Numbered from the stretch's first letter, positions 53,747 through 63,655 are shown. The stretch: DNA of 64,000 nucleotides from an uncultured Endozoicomonas sp. (GCF_947495845.1 NZ_CANMAO010000003.1:209308-273307); one strand, 5' to 3'. Numbers and translations are program-made. Notes: a model not told the origin generated them from the letters alone.

Positions 53747-54547
53747 TCAGTTCCTTATTAAATCCCTGATCAGCCTGGCAAGTGCCTGTGGCTGCTCCCA
53801 ATGAATATTGTGCCCACTCCCTGAAATAGAATGAGCACTATCAACCACACCTTCAGCCAGCAATTGTTTCGCCAGCAGACCAAACTTTTGATCCTTTTCA
53901 CCGTAAAAATAGTGCACTGGGAATGGCTGACTGGCGATAAGGCGTCGATAATCCGGCTGCCTTGAAAGACTGAACGCCATCATCGCCTCAGCTAAATGCT
54001 TACCTGACTGTGAATCGGCTCTGGTAACCATCAGAGACGACACCTGTTCTTTGGTTAGCCCAGAGAATACCGGCTGACGATACCAATCACACAACACACG
54101 ATGAAGATCGTCTTTCTGAAACCTTATTGCCCAGGCATGATCCGACAGTGCACGTTCTGCTTTCTCGTGTTCATTCACCAACCCCGTATGAGCGCCTTCC
54201 AGAAATAACTGAAGAACCCTTTCTGGCTGAGTAATGGCATAACTCATTGCCAACCGGCCGCCCAGTGAATAACCCAACAGGTTGAAGCGACTTAGATCAA
54301 CTGACTGGCTTTGCTCTATTTCTGCGAGCGTGACGTCCAATCGACTGGCGAAAGCTGAAAAACCGTCATTATCTTTTTCGAGCCACGAACTCGCGCCATG
54401 GCCGGGTAAATCCACAGTAATCAGAAAACAGCTCTGGGTTAACTCATCAATTAAGTGCTGCCAATCCTCACCGCTGCCCATAAAACCATGCAACAACACG
54501 ACAGTCGGAAAGTACGACTCGCCAAAACAGCGCCAGGCCAGCGTCAT
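53747..54547 (-). CDS. menH: SHCHC synthase (alpha/beta hydrolase)
   Basis: The 266-residue hydrolase has VVLLHGFMGSGEDW, the nucleophile Ser in LLGYSLGGRLA, and the catalytic His in GSGHNIHWEQP. It releases pyruvate from SEPHCHC. Its ATG overlaps the menD stop (ATGA). The acid residue is likely in the FYGEKDQKF loop. Confidence 0.92.
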   Translation of the reverse strand: MTLAWRCFGESYFPTVVLLHGFMGSGEDWQHLIDELTQSCFLITVDLPGHGASSWLEKDNDGFSAFASRLDVTLAEIEQSQSVDLSRFNLLGYSLGGRLAMSYAITQPERVLQLFLEGAHTGLVNEHEKAERALSDHAWAIRFQKDDLHRVLCDWYRQPVFSGLTKEQVSSLMVTRADSQSGKHLAEAMMAFSLSRQPDYRRLIASQPFPVHYFYGEKDQKFGLLAKQLLAEGVVDSAHSISGSGHNIHWEQPQALARLIRDLIRN

Positions 54548-56292
54548 AATTCACTGACTCCGCTCACTGATTCACTGATCAGCTCCGCGCCTTGACCTGA
54601 AGGCGTCATCACTTCAATCAACGTACAACCAGGTGTTGTCATTGCTTGTGCAAAACAACTCGTGAATGCTTCAGGGGAATCTGGAGAAGCGTATTCAATA
54701 CCAAAAAGCGCTGACGCGTGTTTTGCGGTTAACCCATGGGGGGTGACAAAATAGTCTTTAGCGACCTGAGCCTGATCTTCATCGCAGCCTTTGCTAGTGA
54801 CATAAAAAATACCACCACCGTCGTTATTTACCATAACAATCACCAGAGGGTATTTAGCCTGTCTGGCCAGTTGCAACGAATTCAGGTCGTGGAAAAATGA
54901 AATATCGCCAATCAATAGCACCAGAGGCTGCTTACCGCCTACAGCGCAACCAGAAGCCGTGGCAATCAGTCCATCAATACCACTGGCTCCGCGACTGCTA
55001 TAGATATTCGGAAGCTGATTGCTGGTAAAGATTTCAACCATACGAATAGGAAGGCTATTACCGAGAAACACACCTGCATTATCAGGCAAATTTTCAGCTA
55101 AATAAGTACCCAGCCAACGTTCATTCAAAAGCTCAGGCGCTGAAGCCTCCAGATAGTCGTGTAATTTTTCTGATAACTCATCAAAACGCTTTTTCCACGC
55201 CATTGAATCCGTTTTATGTAGTGGTAAATCAACCAATTGTTGGCAGAGATCATCAATATTCCCGATGATCCTTAAGCTCTGCCTCTGCCCCGCGTCCACT
55301 CTTCTGGCAGCTGGGTCAACCATCCAGTTTTCTATCCACGAATGACGGGTAATAAACTGATCCAGTCGTTTAGATGTTAAATACCCACCAAATTGCAGGA
55401 TTCGGTCAGCCTGTTTAAACAGCGTTAAGCCTGAATCGCTGGCCAGCATAAGATCCGGATATTTTGTTGCCCGTGGGTGGCCGTGCAGTTGTGATTGCAC
55501 GTCAGTGATTACTGGCCAGCCAAGACGGTCAGCGAGCCTGATGATCTGGCCAGTATCTGAATGATTGGAAATACGACCAACAACAATGATGCCTTTGCCA
55601 TCGGCAAATCGCTGCCATCTTGATTCATCAGGTACCTGAGCACTCTTAAGCGGCATGTACTCGGTATAAGGAGAGCGGGAAGAAAGCCACGACTCAACCT
55701 CTGAGAAATACGACAGTTCGTTATTATTTTCGCCATCCGATTGATGGGGATACAGCGGTTCCCGGAACATACAATTGATGTGTAAAGGCAATTGAAGTGC
55801 ACAGGAACGGGAAAACGACTGATCAATACTGCCCAATAGCCACCGGAGTGATATTTTTCGATCCGGTGTTGGCAAATCCAGCCTTGCTCCTGTGTAGTCA
55901 CCAAAAATCCCCAACTGATCAATGGCCTGATTAGCCCCACAGTCAATCAACTCGGGCGGTCTATCTGCCGTCAATACCACCAGTGGGACACCGGATTGAC
56001 GAGCTTCAATGATCGCCGGAAACAGGTTCGCAACCGCGGTACCTGAGGTGGTAATAACAGCAACCGGCTCGTTAGTTGCTTTCGCCAATCCCAGCGCAAA
56101 AAAACCAAGGCCGCGTTCATCAAAATGCACATGTCGTGTTATGCCATCATGGGCGGCAACAGCGAACGTTAACGGTGCGGAACGCGATCCCGGTGCGATA
56201 CAGCAATGGCGAACGCCCAGACGCCAGAGTTCTTCGATCAATACAGAAGACCAAACCGTATTAATATTGGCGTAGCCAGTTTTAAACGTCAT
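54544..56292 (-). CDS. menD: SEPHCHC synthase (thiamine-diphosphate enzyme)
   Basis: The 582-residue protein starts at ATG 56292, which overlaps the menF stop (TAATG). It shows CCIAPGSRSAPLTFAV, FDERGLGFFALGLAKATNEP, the cofactor loop LIGDISFFHDLNSLQLARQA and MVNNDGGGIF. It joins isochorismate with 2-oxoglutarate. A longer frame to 56331 reads back into menF. Confidence 0.96.
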   Translation of the reverse strand: MTFKTGYANINTVWSSVLIEELWRLGVRHCCIAPGSRSAPLTFAVAAHDGITRHVHFDERGLGFFALGLAKATNEPVAVITTSGTAVANLFPAIIEARQSGVPLVVLTADRPPELIDCGANQAIDQLGIFGDYTGARLDLPTPDRKISLRWLLGSIDQSFSRSCALQLPLHINCMFREPLYPHQSDGENNNELSYFSEVESWLSSRSPYTEYMPLKSAQVPDESRWQRFADGKGIIVVGRISNHSDTGQIIRLADRLGWPVITDVQSQLHGHPRATKYPDLMLASDSGLTLFKQADRILQFGGYLTSKRLDQFITRHSWIENWMVDPAARRVDAGQRQSLRIIGNIDDLCQQLVDLPLHKTDSMAWKKRFDELSEKLHDYLEASAPELLNERWLGTYLAENLPDNAGVFLGNSLPIRMVEIFTSNQLPNIYSSRGASGIDGLIATASGCAVGGKQPLVLLIGDISFFHDLNSLQLARQAKYPLVIVMVNNDGGGIFYVTSKGCDEDQAQVAKDYFVTPHGLTAKHASALFGIEYASPDSPEAFTSCFAQAMTTPGCTLIEVMTPSGQGAELISESVSGVSEL

Positions 56293-57758
56293 TAGCAAAC
56301 CTGAACATTGTATTTTTGGTCTCTCTGGCAAGAGAGGATATCCACAACAGTCGCAATTTTATTATCAAGCTCCAACCATTCATCTTCTGCCACAGAAGCT
56401 TCAACAATGCCTGCACCGGAATACAACATCAGTGATTGCTCCGTTAATCGTGCACTGCGTATTGCAACACTGAAGTCACTTTTCTGAACACTCAATGTGC
56501 CACACACCCCAGCATACAAACCCCGTGCATAGGGCTCATGCTTTGCAATAAACGACATTGCTTCACGTCTTGGGGTACCGCCCACCGCTGGTGTTGGATG
56601 CAATGCCTGTAAGAGGTGTTCATCATGAACGGACTCATTCAATACACCTCGGATCTGATATCGAAGGTGTTGGATGTGCCTTAACTTGACGATGGAATGG
56701 CTGCGATCCGCCTCTAGCGTCTGGCACAACGAAGCGAGCTGGGTACAGATATCGTCCAATACCAGCCGGTTTTCATGGAGATTTTTTCGATCATTCATCA
56801 GCGTCCGGGCATACTGATCATCTTCCGTGGAATCAAAGCCACGAACAATGGTGCCGGCCAGTGCTTCTGTTGAGATAACATTTTCCAGACGCTTCACCAG
56901 CCTTTCCGGTGAGCATCCTAAGAAAACTTCATTATCCCCTTGGAACCAAAACTGATAAGACTGCGGATTCGCCTGCTTCCAGGCATGGAGTAATGACCAG
57001 CTTGATAACTGACCATTTATGTCTAACCGAGTCTCACGGGAAAATACCACCTTTTTCAGATACGCGGTTGCAAAAGCATTTTTTGCATTTGCAATCATCT
57101 CTTTCCAGTCATTATACGACGGTATATAGCCATTCGCTGTTGTCTGAACATTGATCAGCGGAAGTTGTTGTTGCCACGTCAATGATTGAATAACTTCCAC
57201 GGCCTTACGGAGGCTGGATTGCCACTCAATATCATTGCCGCTGCGAAGATTGACGCCTAAAACATGGCCCTTGCGACTTTCGACCACTTCAACCAGAGGC
57301 AGGATTATCCGACCATAACCAAAGCTCGGCCAGATGGACTCTATATTGTCCGAAAAGGAAAGGTAACAAAGACAACGGGCGCCTGATAATTCGGGCAAGC
57401 TGCCCAATAGCGTTCGGGCATTAGCAAATGCAACACTGATATCTTTTCGAGAAGATAGCGCCTCTGACCAATTGTACCCCAGTGCTGCTACGGAATAATC
57501 ACCATCCCGATCAGACCAATAAGCTTTTTCCTTAATGCTCTGTGAAGCAAGAAAACCCTTCAAGGCAATGGCAGGCAACGGTAACTCAACGCGATACAGC
57601 GGCTGATCGGGTGCAGACTCACTGGTCAGTCGCGCTAACTGTTCCACCATTAATGAAAACTGAGCCTGAATTACACGGGTCAAAGCAGCCTGCCAAGATA
57701 AGTAGTCAATGAATAAAAACAGCGTAAGATAACTAATGGTATATAGATTGACCACCAT
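56292..57758 (-). CDS. menF: Menaquinone-specific isochorismate synthase
   Basis: The 488-residue protein ends with a full chorismate-binding domain: KKVVFSRET, FQGDNEVFLGCSPERLVK, STEALAGTIVRG, HPTPAVGGTPRREAMSFI, YAGVCGTLS and SGAGIVEASVAEDEW. It turns chorismate into isochorismate, the entry to menaquinone. The start is unsure: ATG 57758 gives a hydrophobic N-terminus, and ATG 57650 gives a size nearer E. coli MenF. First gene of the men operon. Confidence 0.93.
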   Translation of the reverse strand: MVVNLYTISYLTLFLFIDYLSWQAALTRVIQAQFSLMVEQLARLTSESAPDQPLYRVELPLPAIALKGFLASQSIKEKAYWSDRDGDYSVAALGYNWSEALSSRKDISVAFANARTLLGSLPELSGARCLCYLSFSDNIESIWPSFGYGRIILPLVEVVESRKGHVLGVNLRSGNDIEWQSSLRKAVEVIQSLTWQQQLPLINVQTTANGYIPSYNDWKEMIANAKNAFATAYLKKVVFSRETRLDINGQLSSWSLLHAWKQANPQSYQFWFQGDNEVFLGCSPERLVKRLENVISTEALAGTIVRGFDSTEDDQYARTLMNDRKNLHENRLVLDDICTQLASLCQTLEADRSHSIVKLRHIQHLRYQIRGVLNESVHDEHLLQALHPTPAVGGTPRREAMSFIAKHEPYARGLYAGVCGTLSVQKSDFSVAIRSARLTEQSLMLYSGAGIVEASVAEDEWLELDNKIATVVDILSCQRDQKYNVQVC

Positions 57759-57885
57759 TATCAGGATCGTATTTACCGAGAATTGGACGAGTGTCCATAA
57801 AAAGATAGCTATACAGCCATATACAATCTTAGATGATTTTTCTTATCATTCATGACCTCATTTTTCACATAGGCAATCGCTGATC

Positions 57886-58227
57886 ATGTCAACCAATGGT
57901 GAGTCCGCCAGAAAGTGGCTGGAAGAAAATAAAGGGAAGATTCAGGAGCCACGGATTCTCCAGATTAAGGACAATCTTTTGAAGAAACTCCAGCAGTCCG
58001 AAGAGCAGGAAACAGATACCTCGGAAGAATACGAAGGTTTGCTGGAAGCGCTGGAGGTGATGGAATCCTGGTTGATTGAAAATACGGTACCCGAAGTGGT
58101 TCAGAATGATTTACCACCACTGGACGCCAGCCCACTGGTGCAGGACGCGGCCGGTGAAGCACCCATTTTATCGAAAGAAGAGAAGCAGCAACGATTTCAA
58201 GCGCTATTGGAATCAAGCAAAGGGTAA
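57886..58227 (+). CDS. Uncharacterised acidic protein
   Basis: This 113-residue protein is highly charged and helical (KDNLLKKLQQSEEQETDTSE), with no signal or membrane segment. It is divergent from menF across a 127-bp gap. No family was recognised. Confidence 0.6.
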   Translation: MSTNGESARKWLEENKGKIQEPRILQIKDNLLKKLQQSEEQETDTSEEYEGLLEALEVMESWLIENTVPEVVQNDLPPLDASPLVQDAAGEAPILSKEEKQQRFQALLESSKG

Positions 58228-58287
58228 TAGACAGCTAAAGTGAAGCCAGCCAACAGGCTGGCTGGTGAAGCTGGATTCAAGTAATGC

Positions 58288-58518
58288 TTAGATATCCACT
58301 TTCAGTCGCTGGCATTCCTCCATCACATGATCGTAGGTCCACTCCCCTTCACCGGGGAAACTGACCCCATGCTCATTCAGCTTATGGCACATCTGCATGG
58401 GGTTGATGCCTTTTTTCGCCAGCCTTTCCAGGGTTTGCTTCAGTTCAAGATCCGCCTCGTTCAGCTCGACACTTTCCCTGGAGCCTTTTTTCCGTACTGC
58501 GACTTTTATTTGTTTCAT
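58288..58518 (-). CDS. Uncharacterised small protein
   Basis: From ATG 58518 (AGGTGA upstream) the 76-residue product starts basic (MKQIKVAVRKKGSRESVEL) and ends GVSFPGEGEWTYDHVMEECQ, a stretch somewhat like the helix and loop seen in recombinase accessory domains. That likeness is weak. No function is claimed. Confidence 0.55.
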   Translation of the reverse strand: MKQIKVAVRKKGSRESVELNEADLELKQTLERLAKKGINPMQMCHKLNEHGVSFPGEGEWTYDHVMEECQRLKVDI

Positions 58519-58603
58519 TGCAATCACCTACAAACTACTGGTTGGGATAAAGTAATCTATAATGTATTGACAGTTTCTGCTGGCAGTAAAGCAGGAGAAT
58601 CCT

Positions 58604-59152
58604 ATGAAACGTCTCTACTACCTGACAGGTTCGCTCAACAGTGTAACCCAAATCATCGATGATCTTCACCATGCCGGTATTTCTGACTGGCATCTTCATG
58701 TCCTCAGCCGCAATGAAGCAGGGCTTTACCACCGGCAAATTCACAGCGCTAATATGCTTCAGGAAAATGATGTACTTCACTCTGGAGAGCTTGGCGCCTT
58801 GATCGGCGGGCTTGCCGGTCTGACGATTGCAACGCTTCTGGAACTCTGGGATCCATTCGAATTGGCTGCATCGTTCCCAATGCTTATTCTGGTTGCCGGG
58901 GTTTTTACCCTATTTGGAGCATGGAGTGGTGGTCTGGCCGGTGTCACCCGTGAAAACTACAAAACTGAACGTTTTCACGATGAACTCATTCGGGGCAGGC
59001 ACCTGATTATGGTGGATGTGTCTAAACAACAGGAGAAAGTGGTTCGACATCATCTTAGCAACTACCACCCAGAAGCTTCTTTAGCGGGGGAAGACACCAC
59101 ACTCATTCTCCCCTTCAGTCCAAACTTCTGGCGTTACCCAAGACATAACTAA
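58604..59152 (+). CDS. Uncharacterised two-helix membrane protein
   Basis: The 182-residue protein has two hydrophobic segments in the middle (ALIGGLAGLTIATLLELW and FPMLILVAGVFTLFGAWSGG) with Gly-rich turns. Polar ends flank them; the first end (YYLTGSLNSVTQIIDDLHHA) looks like a small alpha/beta domain as in DUF1269-type proteins. AGGAG precedes the ATG. Role unknown. It shares a hairpin terminator with putP. Confidence 0.65.
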   Translation: MKRLYYLTGSLNSVTQIIDDLHHAGISDWHLHVLSRNEAGLYHRQIHSANMLQENDVLHSGELGALIGGLAGLTIATLLELWDPFELAASFPMLILVAGVFTLFGAWSGGLAGVTRENYKTERFHDELIRGRHLIMVDVSKQQEKVVRHHLSNYHPEASLAGEDTTLILPFSPNFWRYPRHN

Positions 59153-59175
59153 AGCGACTGGCATTCACTTTGCTT

Positions 59176-60669
59176 TCACTTTGCATCTAAAAGAGGCTGA
59201 ACTCTGCTAAATAGTTCAGCCTCTTTTGCTTTGGGCTTCGGCCCAATTAAGCTGAAAACAACAACCGCAGCGCTGGAGAAGACAAAACCCGGAATCATTT
59301 CATAAAGGTCAAACAATCCCCCACTGAGTGACCGCCAGACAAACACCGTGACTGCACCTGTCACAATACCCGCTAATGCACCTAACCCATTCATACGTTT
59401 CCAATACAGCGAGAACATCAAGGCAGGGCCAAACGCTGAACCAAACCCGGCCCAGGCATATGCAACCATAGATAACACAGAACTATCCGGCGTTAATGCA
59501 ATCACTGTTGCTATCGAAGCCATGACAACAACGGTAATACGACCAACGACTAGCATTTCCTTTTGACTTGCCGCTCTGTGAAAGAAATGACGATAGAAAT
59601 CTTCAGCAACTGCAGTGGAACAAACCAGTAACTGGGAATCTGCGGTACTCATAATGGCCGCTAGAATCGCCGCTAACAGAATACCCGCTATCACTGGATG
59701 AAACAGTAGATTGACCAACAGCATTAAAATTGCTTCAGGGTCCGCAAGAACAATCCCTTGCTTTTGGGTATAGACCAGACCTGCAATCCCCACCATCAGT
59801 GCACCCACCATACACACAGCAGTCCAGGAAACAGCTATACGACGCGCACTGGGTAATTGCTCTATCTGCTTTATTGCCTTGAACCGAGCCAGTATATGCG
59901 GCTGCCCAAAGTAACCAAGCCCCCACCCCAATAAGGAAACAATTGTTATCCATGAGATGCTCTCACCTTGCCTATTGGTGAAAAGATTCGTGAAATGGGC
60001 ATCCATGGATTGCAGTTCTGACATCAGCTGACCAGAGCCGCCTACAACCTCAAGTGCGTAGATGGGAACAATCAACATGGCGGCAGACATCAACAGCCCC
60101 TGTATCAAGTCCGTCCAACAAACTGCAAGAAAGCCACCGAAAAGCGTATACGACACCACACTCACCATGCCAATGATGACGGCCACTTCATAATCCAGGC
60201 CAAAGGTGGACTCAAATAACTTGCCACCGGCCACTAACCCAGAGCTGGTATAGAACAGGAAAAACACAAGAATCAGCAGAGCACTGATCGGTTGTATAAG
60301 AGAGGAAAGGTCTGAAAATCGATTTGAGAAATACTCTGGCAGCGTCAGGGAATCATTTGCTGTCACACTGAACACTCTCAAGCGCTTCGCTACAATCAGC
60401 CAGTTCAACCAGGTCCCTAATAATAAACCGGCACCCAGCCAAACTGCCTCAAAGCCCGCGACAAACACGTAGCCTGGCAGGCCAAGCAGCAACCATCCGC
60501 TCATATCGGATGCTCCGGCACTGAGCGCCGCAGTCCAAGGCCCCAGTGAACGGCCACCGAGAAAATAATCTGCGCCAGTACTGGTTCGCAGCCATGCCAG
60601 ATAACCAACACCTAACATGCCTGCAAAGTAGACCAGAAAGGTCATCGCGATTTGAAACTGTCCGTCCAT
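59176..60669 (-). CDS. putP: Sodium/proline symporter
   Basis: The 497-residue carrier has the 13-helix SSS build and PutP marks: GGRSLGPWTAALSAGASDMS, GWLLLGLPGYVF, LTLPEYFSNRF and AAILAAIMSTADSQLLVCST. It imports proline with Na+, for nutrition or as osmoprotectant. The last 17 codons lie in a perfect 14-bp stem, so a terminator-like hairpin is part of the coding region. AGGA precedes the ATG. Confidence 0.94.
   Translation of the reverse strand: MDGQFQIAMTFLVYFAGMLGVGYLAWLRTSTGADYFLGGRSLGPWTAALSAGASDMSGWLLLGLPGYVFVAGFEAVWLGAGLLLGTWLNWLIVAKRLRVFSVTANDSLTLPEYFSNRFSDLSSLIQPISALLILVFFLFYTSSGLVAGGKLFESTFGLDYEVAVIIGMVSVVSYTLFGGFLAVCWTDLIQGLLMSAAMLIVPIYALEVVGGSGQLMSELQSMDAHFTNLFTNRQGESISWITIVSLLGWGLGYFGQPHILARFKAIKQIEQLPSARRIAVSWTAVCMVGALMVGIAGLVYTQKQGIVLADPEAILMLLVNLLFHPVIAGILLAAILAAIMSTADSQLLVCSTAVAEDFYRHFFHRAASQKEMLVVGRITVVVMASIATVIALTPDSSVLSMVAYAWAGFGSAFGPALMFSLYWKRMNGLGALAGIVTGAVTVFVWRSLSGGLFDLYEMIPGFVFSSAAVVVFSLIGPKPKAKEAELFSRVQPLLDAK
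59189..59227. terminator. Bidirectional hairpin overlapping the putP 3' end
   Basis: AAAAGAGGCTGAAC at 59189-59202 pairs perfectly with GTTCAGCCTCTTTT at 59214-59227. It can end both the plus-strand gene at 58604 and putP. On the putP side it is translated. Confidence 0.75.
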
Positions 60670-60752
60670 GGCTGTCCATCCTGAGAGTCATTCACGCTTT
60701 ATAAGCACAACTCTCTTTATCGGACAGAAGCAGAAACTGAGTAATTTATCTA

Positions 60753-60804
60753 AGAAGCTGTTCACAATCTTTCTGTGAGCTGCAGACGATCATGAGCAGC
60801 TTCT
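60753..60804. repeat. Type C repeat remnant, possible rhlE terminator
   Basis: AGAAGCTGTTCACAATCTTT and ATCATGAGCAGCTTCT keep the two ends of the 162-bp type C repeat (12411-12572) but not its middle. It touches the rhlE stop codon. Confidence 0.6.
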
Positions 60805-62155
60805 AACGAGTACCCGCTTTTGCTGGGCTAACTCTTGGTTTTCGCGAGCGCTGCTTGGCACCGGGGGAAGTTTGTCGACCAGATGAGCCAGTAGAACCCG
60901 GCTTTTTATGAGGTTTATTACCGCCTGCTCGATGGCCGCCCTGGTGCTCAGTCTTTGGTTGCTTTGGCTTTTTGATTTTTTTAGGACGACGATTCGGATC
61001 ATAGCCCGTTTCTGGCAGCTCATTAACCGGCGTAAAGCCATGGACTTCCTTACGCTCAAGGGTTTGCTTGATCAGCTGCTCAATGGCGGACAACAACTCC
61101 ACTTCATCAGCACAAATCAGAGACACCGCCTGACCGGTTGCACCCGCTCTGCCCGTGCGCCCAATACGGTGAACATAGTCCTCCGCCACATTGGGCAGAT
61201 CAAAATTCACTACCTGAGGTAATTGATCAATATCCAGTCCACGGGCAGCAATATCCGTAGCCACTAATACACGAACATCGCCGGATTTAAAATCAGCTAA
61301 TGCTTTGGTACGAGCACCTTGGCTTTTATTGCCATGAATCGCGGCAGAGGTAATACCTTTATCATCCAGATAGCGGGAGAGCTTATTAGCTCCGTGCTTG
61401 GTTCTGCTGAAAACCAGCACTTGCTCCCACTGATGGTGTTTAATCAAATGAGCCAGTAAGGCAGGCTTTTGCTTTTTATCAACAGGGCTAATCCATTGAG
61501 TGACGGTCTGGGCTGTTGTATTTCGAGGGCTCACAGAAATTTCAACAGGATCATTCACCAGCCCTTTCGCCAATGTACGGATTTGATCAGAGAATGTTGC
61601 CGAGAACATCAAGGTCTGACGCTGCTTTGGCAAAATAGCCAGAATCCTTTTGATATCATGAATAAAGCCCATATCCAGCATACGGTCAGCTTCATCCAGC
61701 ACCAGAATTTCCAGCTTATTGAAGCGGATAGCATGCTGATTATAAAGGTCGAGTAAACGACCCGGCGTAGCCACTAAAATATCCGCCCCACGACGCATAC
61801 GCATCATCTGAGGGTTCACCTTAACACCGCCATAAACAACAGCGGAGCTTAGTGGTAAATGTCGACTATAAGAAAGTACATTGTCACCTACCTGCGCAGC
61901 CAGTTCCCGTGTTGGGGTCAGAATCAATGTGCGAACTTCGTTCGCTCCTACCCGCGTGCCACGGCTCAACAACTCAAGAATCGGTAAAGTAAAACCTGCT
62001 GTTTTGCCGGTTCCTGTCTGCGCTGCCGCCATCACATCCCTGCCCTCCAGCACAGCAGGAATCGCTTTACTCTGAATTGGTGATGGTGTTTCGTAGCCTT
62101 CCTCAGCTACTGCTTTCAGAATCGGGGCTGAGAGGCCCAGAGAAGAAAAAGTCAT
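60803..62155 (-). CDS. rhlE: DEAD-box RNA helicase, RhlE type
   Basis: The 450-residue protein has all helicase motifs: [43 protein letters not shown] and [10 protein letters not shown]. It ends in a basic, Gly/Lys-rich tail ([20 protein letters not shown]), as in RhlE. It unwinds RNA in ribosome assembly or decay. Confidence 0.93.
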   Translation of the reverse strand: MTFSSLGLSAPILKAVAEEGYETPSPIQSKAIPAVLEGRDVMAAAQTGTGKTAGFTLPILELLSRGTRVGANEVRTLILTPTRELAAQVGDNVLSYSRHLPLSSAVVYGGVKVNPQMMRMRRGADILVATPGRLLDLYNQHAIRFNKLEILVLDEADRMLDMGFIHDIKRILAILPKQRQTLMFSATFSDQIRTLAKGLVNDPVEISVSPRNTTAQTVTQWISPVDKKQKPALLAHLIKHHQWEQVLVFSRTKHGANKLSRYLDDKGITSAAIHGNKSQGARTKALADFKSGDVRVLVATDIAARGLDIDQLPQVVNFDLPNVAEDYVHRIGRTGRAGATGQAVSLICADEVELLSAIEQLIKQTLERKEVHGFTPVNELPETGYDPNRRPKKIKKPKQPKTEHQGGHRAGGNKPHKKPGSTGSSGRQTSPGAKQRSRKPRVSPAKAGTR

Positions 62156-62580
62156 AAGTAAGATTGTCTCATGAAGGTTGGAACGGCGAAGAAATCCAAC
62201 GTAGGGAACTTGATATTAAGCAGCCTTTCACACTGCTCTTACATGAGCAGCTGTAGGAATCGCTTCGCACGATACAATCTACTTATCTTTTCCGGGTGAG
62301 ATGTTAAAAGCCCGAAATATTGTCTTGCGGGTGTTCAACAGCATTTAGCACATGTAAAAACTTAATGCCTGATATTAAGCAACGCTTCAATGCATAAAAT
62401 ACTCAATGAAACGATACCGCAGATTATCATCTAAAGAGTTATAAAGAGCTTCAGAAGGTTTTATCAGTGAACCAAGCGTGTGGATAGTACATCTTCTACC
62501 CACTTCTTTCTATTGTCTATATCCGAATAGCTTATTGGATGTTTATCTGGTGCAGTACGGATGAATAGCTTCGACCAGTT
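62156..62580. other. Gene-free stretch upstream of rhlE
   Basis: About 425 bp without a convincing gene or repeat. A small CTGCTC...GAGCAG hairpin near 62235 is seen. The rhlE promoter should lie here. Confidence 0.35.
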
Positions 62581-63159
62581 TCAAAAGCGTACAGGTGCGC
62601 TAACCGATAGTGTAATAGCATTGGCTCCCAGAAATACCAAATCAGTTTCCAGATAGCGGGTCGAGAAGCCGATTGTCGGCAGTATAGCTGGAGCAACATG
62701 TAGATTGTTAAACGGAATTTTGTTTTTATATTTCCCCCTGTAACCATGCAGCAGACCAAAAGCCCACTTAGTTCTCATACCTGACACATAGTCATCCAGA
62801 CGGAATTCTTTCCCCCAATAAACAAACTGAGAATCCTGATTAAACGAGTTTTTGAAAAATGCCACCCCCCACATTTCATTTCCTTCATAGCGCTCAATAC
62901 CGATCAACTTCTGGTCATTATTATGCTCAGGCTTGGGGTCCCAGTGCTTGGTATAGATACTGGTGCTAAAGACATATTTAACACCCTCACTGATACCTTT
63001 AGCTTCTTGGGCATTATCAGAAACGCCTGTTACAGAAGACCAAACCGGTGACGTAAAACAAGTCACTATGACTCCCAATACAAGCAGCGTACTGGATTTT
63101 TGGCAAAGGCTACTGATAGAGAACAGCAAAAAAATCTCCAGTTCTGTGTTTGATGGCAT
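62581..63159 (-). CDS. Probable outer-membrane beta-barrel protein (PagP-like shape)
   Basis: The 192-residue protein has a hydrophobic N-terminal export signal (SSTLLVLGVIVTCFTSPVWS). The mature part has alternating strands with aromatic ends: STSIYTKHWDPKPEHNNDQK, GVAFFKNSFNQDSQFVYWGK and PFNNLHVAPAILPTIGFSTR, ending in Phe (SAPVRF), as outer-membrane barrels do. I recall similar proteins in pseudomonads labelled as sn-glycerol-3-phosphate transporters, a label I do not trust. Function unknown. Confidence 0.65.
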   Translation of the reverse strand: MPSNTELEIFLLFSISSLCQKSSTLLVLGVIVTCFTSPVWSSVTGVSDNAQEAKGISEGVKYVFSTSIYTKHWDPKPEHNNDQKLIGIERYEGNEMWGVAFFKNSFNQDSQFVYWGKEFRLDDYVSGMRTKWAFGLLHGYRGKYKNKIPFNNLHVAPAILPTIGFSTRYLETDLVFLGANAITLSVSAPVRF

Positions 63160-63179
63160 TAAAGGAAGGCGTAAAGCTT

Positions 63180-63340
63180 AAGTACCCAACCATATGAAAT
63201 CATATTTTCGGACTTGTTGATCAGCCCCTCTGACTGCGTTGCAACTCTGGTCACATAGCTCGCTATGCTCCCGCCGTTGCGCCTTGCAGAGAACCTGACC
63301 AACAAGCCAGAAATATTCGATTCCATATGGCCGGGTACTT
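63180..63340. repeat. 161-bp foldback repeat (type B), copy 2
   Basis: AAGTACCCAACCATATGAAA and CATATGGCCGGGTACTT are inverted ends. The inside matches 13842-14000 in opposite orientation. The centre is CATAGCTCGCTATG. It lies between the barrel gene and the rRNA terminator. Confidence 0.87.
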
Positions 63341-63472
63341 ACTGCAAAAAGCTGAACAGGTTATTAATAGAGAATGAACGACCCTGTTTGTTCAACAGAA
63401 TCCCAAAGAAGTTAAGCACAATCCGAAGAATGGAGAGCGACAAGACATATATTTTTTCAAACTGCAAAACGC

Positions 63473-63505
63473 AAAAAACCCCGAACACGAAGTGCTCGGG
63501 GTTTT
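63473..63505 (-). terminator. rRNA operon terminator
   Basis: On the minus strand CCCCGAGCAC, a TTC loop and GTGTTCGGGG are followed by TTTTTTGCGTTTT. It lies 33 bp after the 5S rRNA. Confidence 0.92.
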
Positions 63506-63537
63506 CACAGCCTTGAGCGAACTCAAGGGTAATTTAG

Positions 63538-63655
63538 TGCCTGGCGATGACCTACTCTCACATGGGGAAGCCCCACACTACCATCGGCGATAAGTCATTT
63601 CACTGCTGAGTTCGGGATGGGATCAGGTGGTTCTAACTTTCTATGGTCGCCAGGC
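63538..63655 (-). rRNA. rrf: 5S ribosomal RNA
   Basis: On the minus strand the 118-base gene begins GCCTGGCGACC, contains CCCATCCCGAACTCAGCAGT, and ends with CATCGCCAGGCA, which pairs with the beginning. This is the normal gammaproteobacterial 5S. Confidence 0.97.

Noticed and set aside
63265..63516. 83-codon plus-strand frame before the 5S gene
   Set aside because: It begins inside the type B repeat and runs through the rRNA terminator.
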